Shown here one piece after another: positions 8,284 to 16,983 of a stretch of 55,389 bases of DNA. The position numbers and the translations under genes are program-made. Origin of the DNA: an uncultured Blautia sp. Its GTDB lineage: Bacteria > Bacillota > Clostridia > Lachnospirales > Lachnospiraceae. The stretch covers positions 1 through 55,389 of the forward strand of contig CAMNTH010000022.1 in NCBI GenBank assembly GCA_946557785.1. The letters are read 5' to 3'. The notes beneath the pieces were generated by a model. That model did not search any database and had not been told where the DNA came from. It saw only the letters and a list, made by a program, of their open reading frames with translations. Positions within the stretch are counted from its first letter, which is position 1. Each line of letters opens with the position of its first letter.

Positions 8284-9120
8284 TTACTCCTTCACTGCTG
8301 TAGAAATAATCCCCTGCTCCAGATAATCTTGTCCTGCCAAAAACACCATCAAAGCAGGAAACAGCACAACTGCCGATGCTGCAAACGCCCCACCCGCCTG
8401 CTTCATGTCAATAGATGGCAAAAACAAAGACAGGGGCCACAGCTCCTTTGTTTTCAAAAACGCCATAGGCTGTTCCAAAAGGTTCCAGTATTCCAAAAAG
8501 CCAAGCACCATTGCAGAGATGATTCCTGGAGATCCAAGGGGAATTCCTATTTTCCAGAAGATTATCCATTCTCCTGCCCCGTCTAAACGGGCAGACTCCA
8601 TAAGCGCCTCCGGAAGCCCCTCAAAAAAACGGTATATAATAAATACCGGAAATGTGGAAAATACGGCAGGCAGTATAATTCCTGCCAATGTATCAAGAAG
8701 CCCCAGCCTGTCAAGCATCAGGTAATTGCTCAGCATCATCACCTGAAAGGGCATCATCATCAATGCAATGTATATGGTAAAAACCGCTTTCCTGCCTGGA
8801 AAGGAAAACCGTGCAAGCCCCCAGGCTGCCGGAACCCCCACCAGAAGCTGCCCTGCCAGCACTCCCCCTGTTATCTTTACAGAATTCCACAGCATCACAA
8901 AGAATCCGGGGGTGTCTACCAAAAGCTCCACGTAAGATTTTAAAGTAGGATACTGGGGAAACAGCTTCCACGACACATAGCCCTTCCGCCCTGACAGGGC
9001 AGGCCCTAAAAGCTCTTTAACCTCTGTACTTCCCATCAGGGAGCCTGCAGCCACAAAAAGAATGGGAAATACACAGATCAAAGCCAGCAGCCATAAAACT
9101 GCGGACCATAATTTTTTCAT
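8284..9120 (-). CDS. Sugar-type ABC permease (MalG/UgpE family)
   Basis: Integral membrane permease of 278 residues with about six transmembrane segments. The conserved cytoplasmic EAA loop reads ESARLDGAGEWIIFWKIGIP (about 184-203), which docks the ATPase in carbohydrate importers. AAAGGAGG overlaps the end of the preceding permease gene, so the two are translationally close (3-nt gap). The partner permease precedes it and the probable binding protein is the 781-residue lipoprotein at 10815-13160. No ATPase is encoded nearby, so a shared MsmK-type ATPase would have to be supplied from elsewhere (inference). The substrate is not evident. Confidence 0.92.
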   Translation of the reverse strand: MKKLWSAVLWLLALICVFPILFVAAGSLMGSTEVKELLGPALSGRKGYVSWKLFPQYPTLKSYVELLVDTPGFFVMLWNSVKITGGVLAGQLLVGVPAAWGLARFSFPGRKAVFTIYIALMMMPFQVMMLSNYLMLDRLGLLDTLAGIILPAVFSTFPVFIIYRFFEGLPEALMESARLDGAGEWIIFWKIGIPLGSPGIISAMVLGFLEYWNLLEQPMAFLKTKELWPLSLFLPSIDMKQAGGAFAASAVVLFPALMVFLAGQDYLEQGIISTAVKE

Positions 9121-9123
9121 AAG

Positions 9124-9969
9124 TTACGCCTCCTTTGCCCACGCCCTCTGCAAAGCCAGGATCAGCAGCATAATCACAGCCCCGGTTACCACGGCTGCCG
9201 CTGCCATTTTGTCTATAGAAAGATCACGGTACCAGTTATTAAAAAGGTGCTGCAAAAGATACATATCCTGCTGGGGATAATCCCCCGCCACCAGGTACGC
9301 TTCCCGAAAGACCTTAAATCCATTTAGAAGAGAAAGCACCACAATAGTAAACAGAGACCCCATCAGATTCGGCATGGTAATTTTCCAGAAACACATCCAT
9401 TCCCCTGCCCCATCTACCCTGGCAGCTTCATAAAGGGAAGCGGAAATCCCGGATATTCCTGCAACCCAAAGCACTACATCATATCCAAGATTTCTCCAGA
9501 TATAGCTGATGATCAATACCCAGAAGGATGCTTCTGTGTTCATCCAATCCACCCCTTCCACAGAAAACAGGGAAAGAAAATGGTTCAAAAGTCCCTGGCT
9601 GTGAAACAGCAGCTTCCAAATAAGGACAACAGAAGCTACGGGGATGGCCATTGGAAGAAGAAAAAGGCTTTTTTTCAATTGGAGATACTTCTGCTCTCTT
9701 GTAAGAAGCACTGACACCAGCAGCGACAACGTAACCAGAATGGGGATGCAGACGCCAAAGAAACGCAGGGTATTTCCTGCTGCCAGGCGAAAAGCCTGAT
9801 TTTCAAAAATTGTTCTAAAATTGTGAAATCCCATGAATTCTCCGCTGACAGCGCTGAAAAAGGATCTTTTGATCACGTCCAGATAGGGGATGATCCAGAA
9901 CAAACATACACCTGCAGCGCTTGGCAGAAGAAACATCAGGGCTTTCAAAGCTTCCTTGCGTTTTCTCAT
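9124..9969 (-). CDS. Sugar-type ABC permease (MalF/UgpA family)
   Basis: First gene of the four-gene minus-strand operon. The roughly 281-residue permease has six membrane segments and the EAA loop EAARVDGAGEWMCFWKITMP. The frame is open to an ATG at 9981, but that ATG has no ribosome site. The ATG at 9969 is preceded by GGAGGAAGCT, 5 nt from GGAGG, so I place the start there (MRKRKEAL...). Its promoter has a -10 box at 10003-10008 and the two-component direct repeat at 10018-10035 where a -35 box would be. That implies activation by the adjacent response regulator. Confidence 0.92.
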   Translation of the reverse strand: MRKRKEALKALMFLLPSAAGVCLFWIIPYLDVIKRSFFSAVSGEFMGFHNFRTIFENQAFRLAAGNTLRFFGVCIPILVTLSLLVSVLLTREQKYLQLKKSLFLLPMAIPVASVVLIWKLLFHSQGLLNHFLSLFSVEGVDWMNTEASFWVLIISYIWRNLGYDVVLWVAGISGISASLYEAARVDGAGEWMCFWKITMPNLMGSLFTIVVLSLLNGFKVFREAYLVAGDYPQQDMYLLQHLFNNWYRDLSIDKMAAAAVVTGAVIMLLILALQRAWAKEA

Positions 9970-10002
9970 AGCTTCCTCCATTGATTGCTTTTTTCTATCA
10001 AA

Positions 10003-10035
10003 AGAATATCATAGGAATCTCTAAAGTTTCTCTAA
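10003..10035 (-). promoter_or_regulatory. Activator-type promoter of the permease/adaptor operon
   Basis: Read on the minus strand: TTAGAGA, AACT, TTAGAGA (10018-10035; 11-bp period), then 9 nt, then TATTCT (10003-10008). There is no good -35 hexamer. OmpR/PhoB-type regulators commonly bind 11-bp-period direct repeats replacing the -35 box. The same arrangement recurs before the binding-protein and sensor-kinase genes. Confidence 0.75.
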
Positions 10036-10092
10036 GGTTTCGGAAAAACTGAAATTCATAAAATCTTTAGTTTTTTTTCTTCAGACCTATGA

Positions 10093-10098
10093 TATAAT
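10093..10098 (+). promoter_or_regulatory. -10 box for the response regulator gene
   Basis: A perfect TATAAT lies 38 nt upstream of the TTG start, without a convincing -35 hexamer (a T-run is there instead). The direct-repeat box at 10018-10035 is about 57 nt upstream, so control by it is uncertain. Confidence 0.5.
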
Positions 10099-10135
10099 GG
10101 GAAAATAAATTTTAACAGAAGGAAGGATCGCTGCT

Positions 10136-10801
10136 TTGAAGATTTTGCTGATCGAAGATGATAAAGACTTATGTGAGACTCTAAAATACAGACTGGAAAA
10201 AGAGGATTATCATGTGGATGTATGCCATGATGGGGAGGAGGGCCTGTATTATATGGAAGAAAAACTTCATGACCTTATTATCCTGGATCGGATGCTCCCC
10301 TCCATGGATGGAACCGCAGTTCTTATAAGGGCACGTGAGCGGCATGTTGCCACGCCTGTGATCTTTCTCACTGCCCTTGGAGAACTGCAGGATAAGATTG
10401 CCGGATTAAACTGCGGCGCTGATGATTATATGGTAAAACCATTTGCATTCGAAGAACTATTAGCACGCATCCGATGCCTTATGCGCCGTCCCGGAAAATG
10501 GGAAAGCACTTCCAACCTGACTATAGGTGATATCACCTATGAACCTGAAACCAAACGTCTTTTTAGCGGTGCAAAAGAATGCACTCTTTCCAGGCGTGAA
10601 GGAGATCTTCTGGAGGTATTCCTGCGCAATCCAGGCCAGACTCTTACAAGGGCAGTCCTCATCAACCGCGTCTGGGGGCTGGACAGTGATGTAGAGGAAG
10701 GAAACCTGGATAATTATATCCACTTTCTCCGTCGCCGCTTGAAGGCTGTGGGAAGCACACTGACACTAAAAACAGTGCGCGGAATCGGATATCAGATATA
10801 A
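10136..10801 (+). CDS. OmpR-family response regulator
   Basis: A 221-residue regulator. The receiver domain (about 1-115) has acidic EDD at 7-9, phospho-acceptor Asp about 51 in IILDRMLP, FLTA (Thr about 79) and Lys about 101 in VKPF. A winged-helix DNA-binding domain follows (about 125-221), ending KTVRGIGYQI. The start codon is TTG with GGAAGGA about 9 nt upstream; no in-frame ATG fits. It is separated from its probable partner kinase (13299-14564) by the oppositely oriented binding-protein gene. Repeats of the type this family binds lie in both divergent intergenic regions of the locus. Confidence 0.95.
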   Translation: MKILLIEDDKDLCETLKYRLEKEDYHVDVCHDGEEGLYYMEEKLHDLIILDRMLPSMDGTAVLIRARERHVATPVIFLTALGELQDKIAGLNCGADDYMVKPFAFEELLARIRCLMRRPGKWESTSNLTIGDITYEPETKRLFSGAKECTLSRREGDLLEVFLRNPGQTLTRAVLINRVWGLDSDVEEGNLDNYIHFLRRRLKAVGSTLTLKTVRGIGYQI

Positions 10802-10814
10802 TCTCTGTTGGTTT

Positions 10815-13160
10815 TTATTCTGAAAGGTAGAGATTTACTTCCTGGACTGCCGCTTTCACCGCTTCATCCAAAGAACATTCATCCCTTAAGTATCTTGCTC
10901 CCGCATCCCTCACAGCGGACAGAATAAATTCATTTGCCTTAGAGGGTTTCTCAAGACTCTTTGCAATGGATAGAAATTCTTCTGTATATGCTTCTGTCTG
11001 CTGCCTGCATTCAAATGTTTCTTCCGGTCTGCTTCCGTCCGAATAGGAATGAGAGCTTACCCAGAGAACTTCATCTTCTTCTCCCTTTTTCCAGTAGTCC
11101 GGATTTTCAAACACTGCTTTGTTTACAGGAATTCCGCCTGACTGTCCCACTTCCTGTCCTTCCTTGCTGAAGAGGAATTCCACAAACTTTTCTGCGGCCT
11201 CCTTCTCCCTTGCTTTGGAACTGATTCCAATGGTCTGGATCGGAATAAAGCAGTTTTCCTCCTGACCGTTCCACAGTTTTGCTTTAATGGAATCATCATA
11301 TTTTTCTGAAGAATAGATATTTGCCATTTCCCCGGTAGAATAAAGTCTGCCTAAGCTTAGGATAAACTGTCCGTTTATCACCTCACTTGCACTGATGCCA
11401 TACTGCATTTCCACCCGATCATAAAAATAATAAATCTGCTCTTCCCCCAGGGCATCTTCTATCATTTCTCTGGTAGGCTGATACATCCTGTATGCCTGGG
11501 CAAGATATTCCCTAAGGGCTTCCTCATTAATGATTCCCTCTTCCGTGATCCATGCACCCGCACTTACATCTGCAAGATCTGTTAATAAAAGCTCCGGCGA
11601 ATATACCTGAGACATAGGCATCCGGTTTAATAGTTCATACTCACTTTGATGCGCTTCCACAAGATCTGCAAGGGATGCAAGATCCGTAATCTTTTCCAGA
11701 TCCTCCTTGTGTCCTGCCATAACAGGAACTGCAAATTTCACCGGCATGGAATAAATACTTCCGTCTTCTTCTTTGTAAGGATTTAGAATGTTCTCCAATA
11801 TCCCATCTGTCTCCTGTGCCTTTGCGAGGATGCTGCTTAAGTCCGCAAGCATTCCCTTTTCCACATAGGTATCCTCCGGAATACCGTCTAAAACAAGAAT
11901 ATCCGGTCCTTTTCCTGCCATGATTTCCGTATTTAAGGTCTTTAATGCATCTGTAGTGGTTACTCCATCCTCCCCTGTCATACCGGTTTCCAGATTTAAA
12001 TAAACATCAGGATATTTCTTCTGGAAGATTGCAGCAGCCTGCTGCATAAACCTATTTTCCCTTAAAGAATATACTGTCAGTTCCGTGTCAGGCACTGCAG
12101 CCACATCTTTAGAATATTCATACCGCAAGATTCTGGCAGCTTCGCTTCCGCTGCTGTAATCTGAAACTACCAGATAAAACCTGCCCTGGCTGTCCTTTGC
12201 CATATCAAGAAAAGCTATGTCCGGAGAATTCAGGGAGTTCAGATTTCCATCCGCAATCTGTTCTACAACGCTTCCGCCGAAAGCATATCTGTAAATTCCT
12301 CTGCTGTCCGCAAAAAATAAGCTGTCCTTCTCATCGCCTGCCAGAAACAGGGCAGTATAGCTGCTTGTTACATTTCTCGCCAGATTCACTTCATTTTCTG
12401 CAAACAGCTTGGTAAAAGCAGTCTCATCTTCTATGGGTTTTCCTGTATCAATATCATAGTAGTGAATGCCTCCATCTGCCACTGCCAGAAGATAATGATC
12501 CACCAGCCCCATATACTCTGCTCCTTTGCCTTCTTCATATTTGGCCTTTATATGGTCGTCTTCCAGACTCACTTCTGCAATTTCTGTTAACGTTCTGAGC
12601 AAAATAGTATTCCTGTCTGTAAATTCACAATCCCATATAAAGAATCCATCCCCAAGAGCTTCCAGGTTCATTTCTCTTGCATTACCTTTCCCATCTATAA
12701 AATAATAGCGGCTGAAAAAATCCTCCTCCCCTTCCTGGAAATAAGCCCTTGCAAAAATCCCTCCGTCCTTTGCCGGCTTCATCAGATCAAAGGTAACTGT
12801 TTCCGGAGCAAGGCTTAAGAGTCCGTGAATAGAAACAGGTTCTCCCCAGGTGTCTCCATTATCACTGGAATCTGCATACATTGCCTGGTAATCAGAATTC
12901 TGGTAACAAAAGCGTAAAGTTCCATCCTCCAAAAATTCCATCCCACAGGCCCGATCACACCCTTCCGGAAGATTCACATCAGACTCCAGATACCTGCCCA
13001 TGGCTTTTTCTTCCCCCTGGTTTTCTGTTCCTTCTTCTTTTACATAGCTTCCTTCTTCTTTTTCATCCCCACATCCTGCAAGGGACAAAATACTGCCTGC
13101 CCAAAGGCTTGCCGCAGCTGTCATCATAACTCCTCTTTTCAGATTTCTGTATCGTTTCAT
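10815..13160 (-). CDS. Solute-binding lipoprotein with propeller-like N-terminal half
   Basis: A 781-residue lipoprotein: a signal peptide ends in the lipobox LSLAGC (Cys about 30), then an acidic linker. Residues of about 50-370 have repeated beta-rich blocks (DGTLRFCYQNSDYQAMYADS, ADSRGIYRYAFGG, DSQGRFYLVVSDYSSGS) suggesting a beta-propeller. A family-1-type extracellular solute-binding domain follows (about 375-780), with FQKKYPDVYLNLETG and GPDILVLDGIP. At nearly twice the usual 400-450 residues, it looks like a fusion. It probably feeds the permeases at 8284-9969. GGAGGT precedes the ATG, and its promoter carries the two-component direct repeat. Confidence 0.88.
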   Translation of the reverse strand: MKRYRNLKRGVMMTAAASLWAGSILSLAGCGDEKEEGSYVKEEGTENQGEEKAMGRYLESDVNLPEGCDRACGMEFLEDGTLRFCYQNSDYQAMYADSSDNGDTWGEPVSIHGLLSLAPETVTFDLMKPAKDGGIFARAYFQEGEEDFFSRYYFIDGKGNAREMNLEALGDGFFIWDCEFTDRNTILLRTLTEIAEVSLEDDHIKAKYEEGKGAEYMGLVDHYLLAVADGGIHYYDIDTGKPIEDETAFTKLFAENEVNLARNVTSSYTALFLAGDEKDSLFFADSRGIYRYAFGGSVVEQIADGNLNSLNSPDIAFLDMAKDSQGRFYLVVSDYSSGSEAARILRYEYSKDVAAVPDTELTVYSLRENRFMQQAAAIFQKKYPDVYLNLETGMTGEDGVTTTDALKTLNTEIMAGKGPDILVLDGIPEDTYVEKGMLADLSSILAKAQETDGILENILNPYKEEDGSIYSMPVKFAVPVMAGHKEDLEKITDLASLADLVEAHQSEYELLNRMPMSQVYSPELLLTDLADVSAGAWITEEGIINEEALREYLAQAYRMYQPTREMIEDALGEEQIYYFYDRVEMQYGISASEVINGQFILSLGRLYSTGEMANIYSSEKYDDSIKAKLWNGQEENCFIPIQTIGISSKAREKEAAEKFVEFLFSKEGQEVGQSGGIPVNKAVFENPDYWKKGEEDEVLWVSSHSYSDGSRPEETFECRQQTEAYTEEFLSIAKSLEKPSKANEFILSAVRDAGARYLRDECSLDEAVKAAVQEVNLYLSE

Positions 13161-13192
13161 TGGATTACCTCCGTTTTTCTTGATTTTCCCTT

Positions 13193-13225
13193 ATGATAAC
13201 AGCACAATCTCTAAAGTTTCTCTAA
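13193..13225 (-). promoter_or_regulatory. Activator-type promoter of the binding-protein gene
   Basis: Minus strand: TTAGAGA, AACT, TTAGAGA (13208-13225), 9 nt, TATCAT (13193-13198). A 20-bp stretch here (13206-13225) is identical to 10016-10035, 3.2 kb away, and the distance to the -10 box is also identical. Confidence 0.75.
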
Positions 13226-13237
13226 AAGCCAAAAAAT

Positions 13238-13270
13238 TTAGAGAATCTTTCCAGAATCTTGTGTTATGAT
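13238..13270 (+). promoter_or_regulatory. Third direct-repeat promoter, for the sensor kinase gene
   Basis: Plus strand: TTAGAGAATCT (13238-13248) followed by TTCCAGAATCT (13249-13259), 9 of 11 positions identical, then TATGAT (13265-13270). The second half-site is again 9 nt before the -10 box. This suggests autoregulation of the kinase by its cognate regulator. Confidence 0.65.
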
Positions 13271-13298
13271 AGAACTATCAAATAAAGGAGATTTTTTT

Positions 13299-14564
13299 AT
13301 GTTTCGAAAGCTTCATATACAAATGACCGTTTTTTGTACCATGATCACAGGTATCATTCTCATTATCATGACTCTTGCCTGTCTGTTCATAGCGGAATCC
13401 GGCACCCGAAAAAACAGCTATTCCGCTTTTTCCACAAATGCTTCATCCTGTCTGATCTACCTGGAAGGAGGCAATGTTCTTTCCCATACATGGAGGCTTC
13501 AGGCATGCAAAACTTACGGAGTGCAAATGGAAATCCGGGACCATGGAGATCCCCTATTCTTTGATAAACTACATCCCTCTGAAATTAACGAATCAATATT
13601 TACCCAGGCAGCGGATATCTCCAGGGAAGACTACGCCCTTGACCTTAAGGGTACTTCTTCCATTACCAGAAATGTTCTCTTTCAAATGAAGGATTACTAT
13701 GTCTGTACTGCATTAATTCCCAGAGAATCCGGAGTTTTAAGTATGATCCTTTTATATCCTCTGGATTCTTTGAACCGGCAGATTATGACCCAGCGCCTGT
13801 CATTTAGCATTGCTGTTCTCATTGCTGTTTTTGCATTGGCTGTGTTTTCATGGTTCTTTACTAAGCGCATCATACGCCCTCTGAAAAAAAGCCGTAAACA
13901 GCAGACCGAATTTATTGCTTCCGCATCCCATGAACTGCGCTCTCCCCTTTCAGTGATTCAGTCCAGTATTTCCGCCATGGAAAAAGCACCCGGTCAGGAT
14001 AGAGCACGTTTCATTGCCATTATCCAAAAGGAAAGCCGCCGTATGGGACGCCTCATCAGCGACATGCTTTCCCTTGCCAATGCAGATAACCATTCCTGGA
14101 AGATCACAGCCGCTCCCTGTGAGCTGGATACCCTTCTTTTGGAGACATATGAAAAGTATGAACCATTGGCCCGCATGAAGCATCTTCATCTGGATGTGAC
14201 CCTTCCGGAAGAATCTTTATCACCCTGCCTGTGCGACGAATCAAGAATCTCCCAGGTTCTGCAGATTCTTCTTGACAATGCATTAAGCTATGTTCCGCAA
14301 GAAGGCTTTATACACTTAAGTTTATCCCTGGCTGAAAAAAATTATGTTCTTAGGGTTTCCGACAATGGTCCCGGCATTCCTGACAAAGATAAGGAATCCG
14401 TTTTTCTTCGCTTCTACCGGGCGGATTCTTCCAGAAATGACAAAGAGCATTTCGGTCTGGGGCTTTGTATTGCAAAAGAAATTATAGATCTTCATAAAGG
14501 AACCATCGAAATCAAGGATGTTCACGGAGGCGGTGCATGTTTTCACATCTGTCTTCCCAGGTAA
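13299..14564 (+). CDS. Sensor histidine kinase
   Basis: A roughly 421-residue membrane kinase paired with the OmpR-type regulator. Two membrane segments (about 11-32 and 168-187) flank a 135-residue sensor domain of no recognised type. The phospho-acceptor box is ASASHELRSPLS (His about 211), followed by the N box LLDNALSY, G1 DNGPGIP and G2 FGLGLCIAKEI. An in-frame ATG at 13266 lies inside the -10 box. The ATG at 13299 has AAAGGAG 8 nt upstream and is the better start. The intervening minus-strand gene suggests the sensed compound may be the bound solute (inference). Confidence 0.93.
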   Translation: MFRKLHIQMTVFCTMITGIILIIMTLACLFIAESGTRKNSYSAFSTNASSCLIYLEGGNVLSHTWRLQACKTYGVQMEIRDHGDPLFFDKLHPSEINESIFTQAADISREDYALDLKGTSSITRNVLFQMKDYYVCTALIPRESGVLSMILLYPLDSLNRQIMTQRLSFSIAVLIAVFALAVFSWFFTKRIIRPLKKSRKQQTEFIASASHELRSPLSVIQSSISAMEKAPGQDRARFIAIIQKESRRMGRLISDMLSLANADNHSWKITAAPCELDTLLLETYEKYEPLARMKHLHLDVTLPEESLSPCLCDESRISQVLQILLDNALSYVPQEGFIHLSLSLAEKNYVLRVSDNGPGIPDKDKESVFLRFYRADSSRNDKEHFGLGLCIAKEIIDLHKGTIEIKDVHGGGACFHICLPR

Positions 14565-14591
14565 ATTAGATCCTCAGCATCCCCTAAAAAA

Positions 14592-14626
14592 TACCTGCCT
14601 CCTGGTTTTTTTCCAGACAGCAGGTA
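14592..14626. terminator. Terminator between convergent genes
   Basis: TACCTGC and GCAGGTA form the outer stem, with an inner CTGG/CCAG around a T-run. It is followed on the plus strand by a T-rich stretch and lies between the histidine kinase and the convergent GH31 gene. Confidence 0.65.
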
Positions 14627-14676
14627 CTTTATTTAACATATTTTAATTTATTTACTTTCCAGTTCTTTCGGTAAGT

Positions 14677-16950
14677 CTATACAAAGATTATGGTCTTTCC
14701 TTCTTCCCTTACCATTTCCGCAGCCCTGTTCCAGGAAGCAGCGCAGGTATAATCACTGCTTCCCCTGACTGATACAGTAATTTTATTCCCTTCCCGAATT
14801 GCTTCTGCAAACATCACTTTATTTCCTCTGGTATCAGGAATAAAGATGCTGCTTCTTGCTCCGTCATCGAATTCCGTAAGAAGAAGGGTCACTCCTTTTG
14901 TATAATCGTAATCCGGTTTATCCTTACAACTTCCAAGAGGAAGAATGGTATTTCCAGGAACAAGGAGAGGCATGCTGTGATAATCAAACTTCCCTATCTG
15001 CCATCCGGGTCCTTCCAGAGTTTCCTCTGTCATCAGGTTATACCATTTGCCCTTAGGGAGATAATATTCCACCTGACCTGTTTCTGAAAAAACAGGTGCG
15101 GCAAGCAAGCTATCCCCAAGCATATACTGCATATCCAAAGGCAGGCAGCTCCTATCCTGCGGAAATTCCATGAACATAGGCCTAAGAAGGGGCAGACCTT
15201 TCTCATGGCTTTCCACTGCAAGCCTGTATAAATAAGGCATCAGCCGGCATTTCCATTCTGTCATCTCTTTGAGCACCGTACATGCTTCCTCATCAAACAG
15301 CCACGGAACCCTATAGGAAGAAGAACCATGCAGCCTGCTGTGGGAGCTTAACAGTCCAAACTGGCACCATCTCTTATAAATATCCGCTGTTGCAGTCTGT
15401 TCAAAGCCGCTGATATCATGGCTCCAGAAACCAAATCCGCAGCACGCCAGGGAAAGGCCTCCCCGTAGGGTTTCTGCCATTGAGGAATAGGTTGCAGAAC
15501 AGTCCCCGCCCCAATGTGCTGGAAACTTCTGTCCCCCTGTCACTGCTGAACGGGCAAAGAGCACGGCATTGCCTGCACCCTTCTCTCTCTCCAGAAGGGC
15601 AAATACACACTGATTATAAAGATATGTATAGTAATTGTGCATATCTACACTGTCTGAACCATCAAACCATTGAATGTCCCGCACAGGAACCCTCTCTCCA
15701 AAATCTGTTTTAAAGCAGTCCACGCCCATATCCAAAAGGGCTTTCAGCTTCCCTTCATACCAGGCTGCCGCATCGGGATTGGTAAAGTCCACCAAAGCCA
15801 TTCCAGGCTGCCAAAGATCTGTCTGCCACACAGAGCCATCCCTTTTCTTTACCAGATAGCCTGCCTCTTTTCCTTCCTTAAACAGGCAGGACTTCTGCCC
15901 AATATAAGGATTGATCCAGACACAGATCTTAAGTCCTCTGTCATGATAACGTTTCAGCATTCCCTCCGGGTCTGGGAATGTGTTGGGATCCCATATAAAA
16001 TCGCACCACTGGTAAGCCTGCATCCAATAACAGTCAAAATGGAATACATGAAGAGGGATTCCCCGATCAGCCATTCCCTGGATAAAGCTGCTTGTTGTCT
16101 CCTCATCATAATTGGTGGTAAAGGAAGTGGTAAGCCATAATCCAAAGGACCATGCAGGCGGAAGAGCCGGTCTTCCAAACAATGCAGTATACAATTCAAT
16201 GGTTCCTTTGGGCGTTCCTCCTGCTATCAGATAATAGCCAAGGCTTTCTCCCGGAATAGAAAACTGTACCTGCTCCACCTTTTCGCTGGCAATTTCAAAT
16301 GCCACATCCCCCATGGAATCCACAAGAATTCCATAACCTCTGTTTGTCAAATAGAAGGGAATATTTTTGTATGTCTGCTCACTGGCCGTACCGCCGTCCT
16401 CATTCCAGATTTCCACACTTTGTCCGTTTTTTACAAAAGGTGTAAAACGTTCTCCAAGACCATAGACATATTCTCCGGGTTCCAGGCCAAGCTGCTCCAC
16501 CATATAATTGATTCCTGTTTCCTGATTGGACATATAGGCCATATTCCGATAGCCTGTACTTGTCAGATACCGGTCACTATCATAATAGGAAATCCTCCAG
16601 TCACCAGGCTTTTTGCTGATCACCGCCCGAAGTCTTCCTGTCTCATAAATAATAGAATCTTCCTCGTCCCTTATTTTTATTTCCGGAGAAAAATCTTCTG
16701 CATGTCCATAGATCCGCTTCTCATTGGTTCCTTCAAAATGATCCTCCCTAACATGAAGTACATTTTCCATGGGACTATAAAGACGGATGGTAAGCATTCC
16801 CACATTCAGGCAGTCTCCTCTTCCTCTAATATGGGTTCCCACGGCAAAAACAGTCAGTTCCCTGCCATGCACTTCATGCCCTGCATATTCTACTGCATAA
16901 AGGGGAGTGATTTCTTTTTTCATAAGCCAGAATCCATTTGTAAATTTCAT
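14677..16950 (-). CDS. GH31 alpha-xylosidase, YicI type
   Basis: Glycoside hydrolase family 31, 757 residues, close to YicI (772). The nucleophile motif CFKTDFGER places Asp at 416, the same number as the YicI nucleophile. The acid/base region is HWGGDCSATYSSM (Asp about 483). DCYWMQ at about 306-311 and the FWSHDISGFE loop are also typical of the YicI branch. It should release xylose from alpha-xylosides, probably xyloglucan-type oligosaccharides such as isoprimeverose; it has no signal peptide, so it acts in the cytoplasm on imported sugar. It ends an operon with a DUF624 protein, a second GH31 enzyme and an ABC importer. GAAGGAGG precedes the start. Confidence 0.92.
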   Translation of the reverse strand: MKFTNGFWLMKKEITPLYAVEYAGHEVHGRELTVFAVGTHIRGRGDCLNVGMLTIRLYSPMENVLHVREDHFEGTNEKRIYGHAEDFSPEIKIRDEEDSIIYETGRLRAVISKKPGDWRISYYDSDRYLTSTGYRNMAYMSNQETGINYMVEQLGLEPGEYVYGLGERFTPFVKNGQSVEIWNEDGGTASEQTYKNIPFYLTNRGYGILVDSMGDVAFEIASEKVEQVQFSIPGESLGYYLIAGGTPKGTIELYTALFGRPALPPAWSFGLWLTTSFTTNYDEETTSSFIQGMADRGIPLHVFHFDCYWMQAYQWCDFIWDPNTFPDPEGMLKRYHDRGLKICVWINPYIGQKSCLFKEGKEAGYLVKKRDGSVWQTDLWQPGMALVDFTNPDAAAWYEGKLKALLDMGVDCFKTDFGERVPVRDIQWFDGSDSVDMHNYYTYLYNQCVFALLEREKGAGNAVLFARSAVTGGQKFPAHWGGDCSATYSSMAETLRGGLSLACCGFGFWSHDISGFEQTATADIYKRWCQFGLLSSHSRLHGSSSYRVPWLFDEEACTVLKEMTEWKCRLMPYLYRLAVESHEKGLPLLRPMFMEFPQDRSCLPLDMQYMLGDSLLAAPVFSETGQVEYYLPKGKWYNLMTEETLEGPGWQIGKFDYHSMPLLVPGNTILPLGSCKDKPDYDYTKGVTLLLTEFDDGARSSIFIPDTRGNKVMFAEAIREGNKITVSVRGSSDYTCAASWNRAAEMVREEGKTIIFV

Positions 16951-16983
16951 GGCCTTCCTCCTTCAAAATATTTTTTATTTCCA

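Noticed and set aside
9970..9981. Upstream ATG of the MalF-type permease at 9981
   Set aside because: It has no ribosome site; these bases supply the GGAGG for the ATG at 9969.
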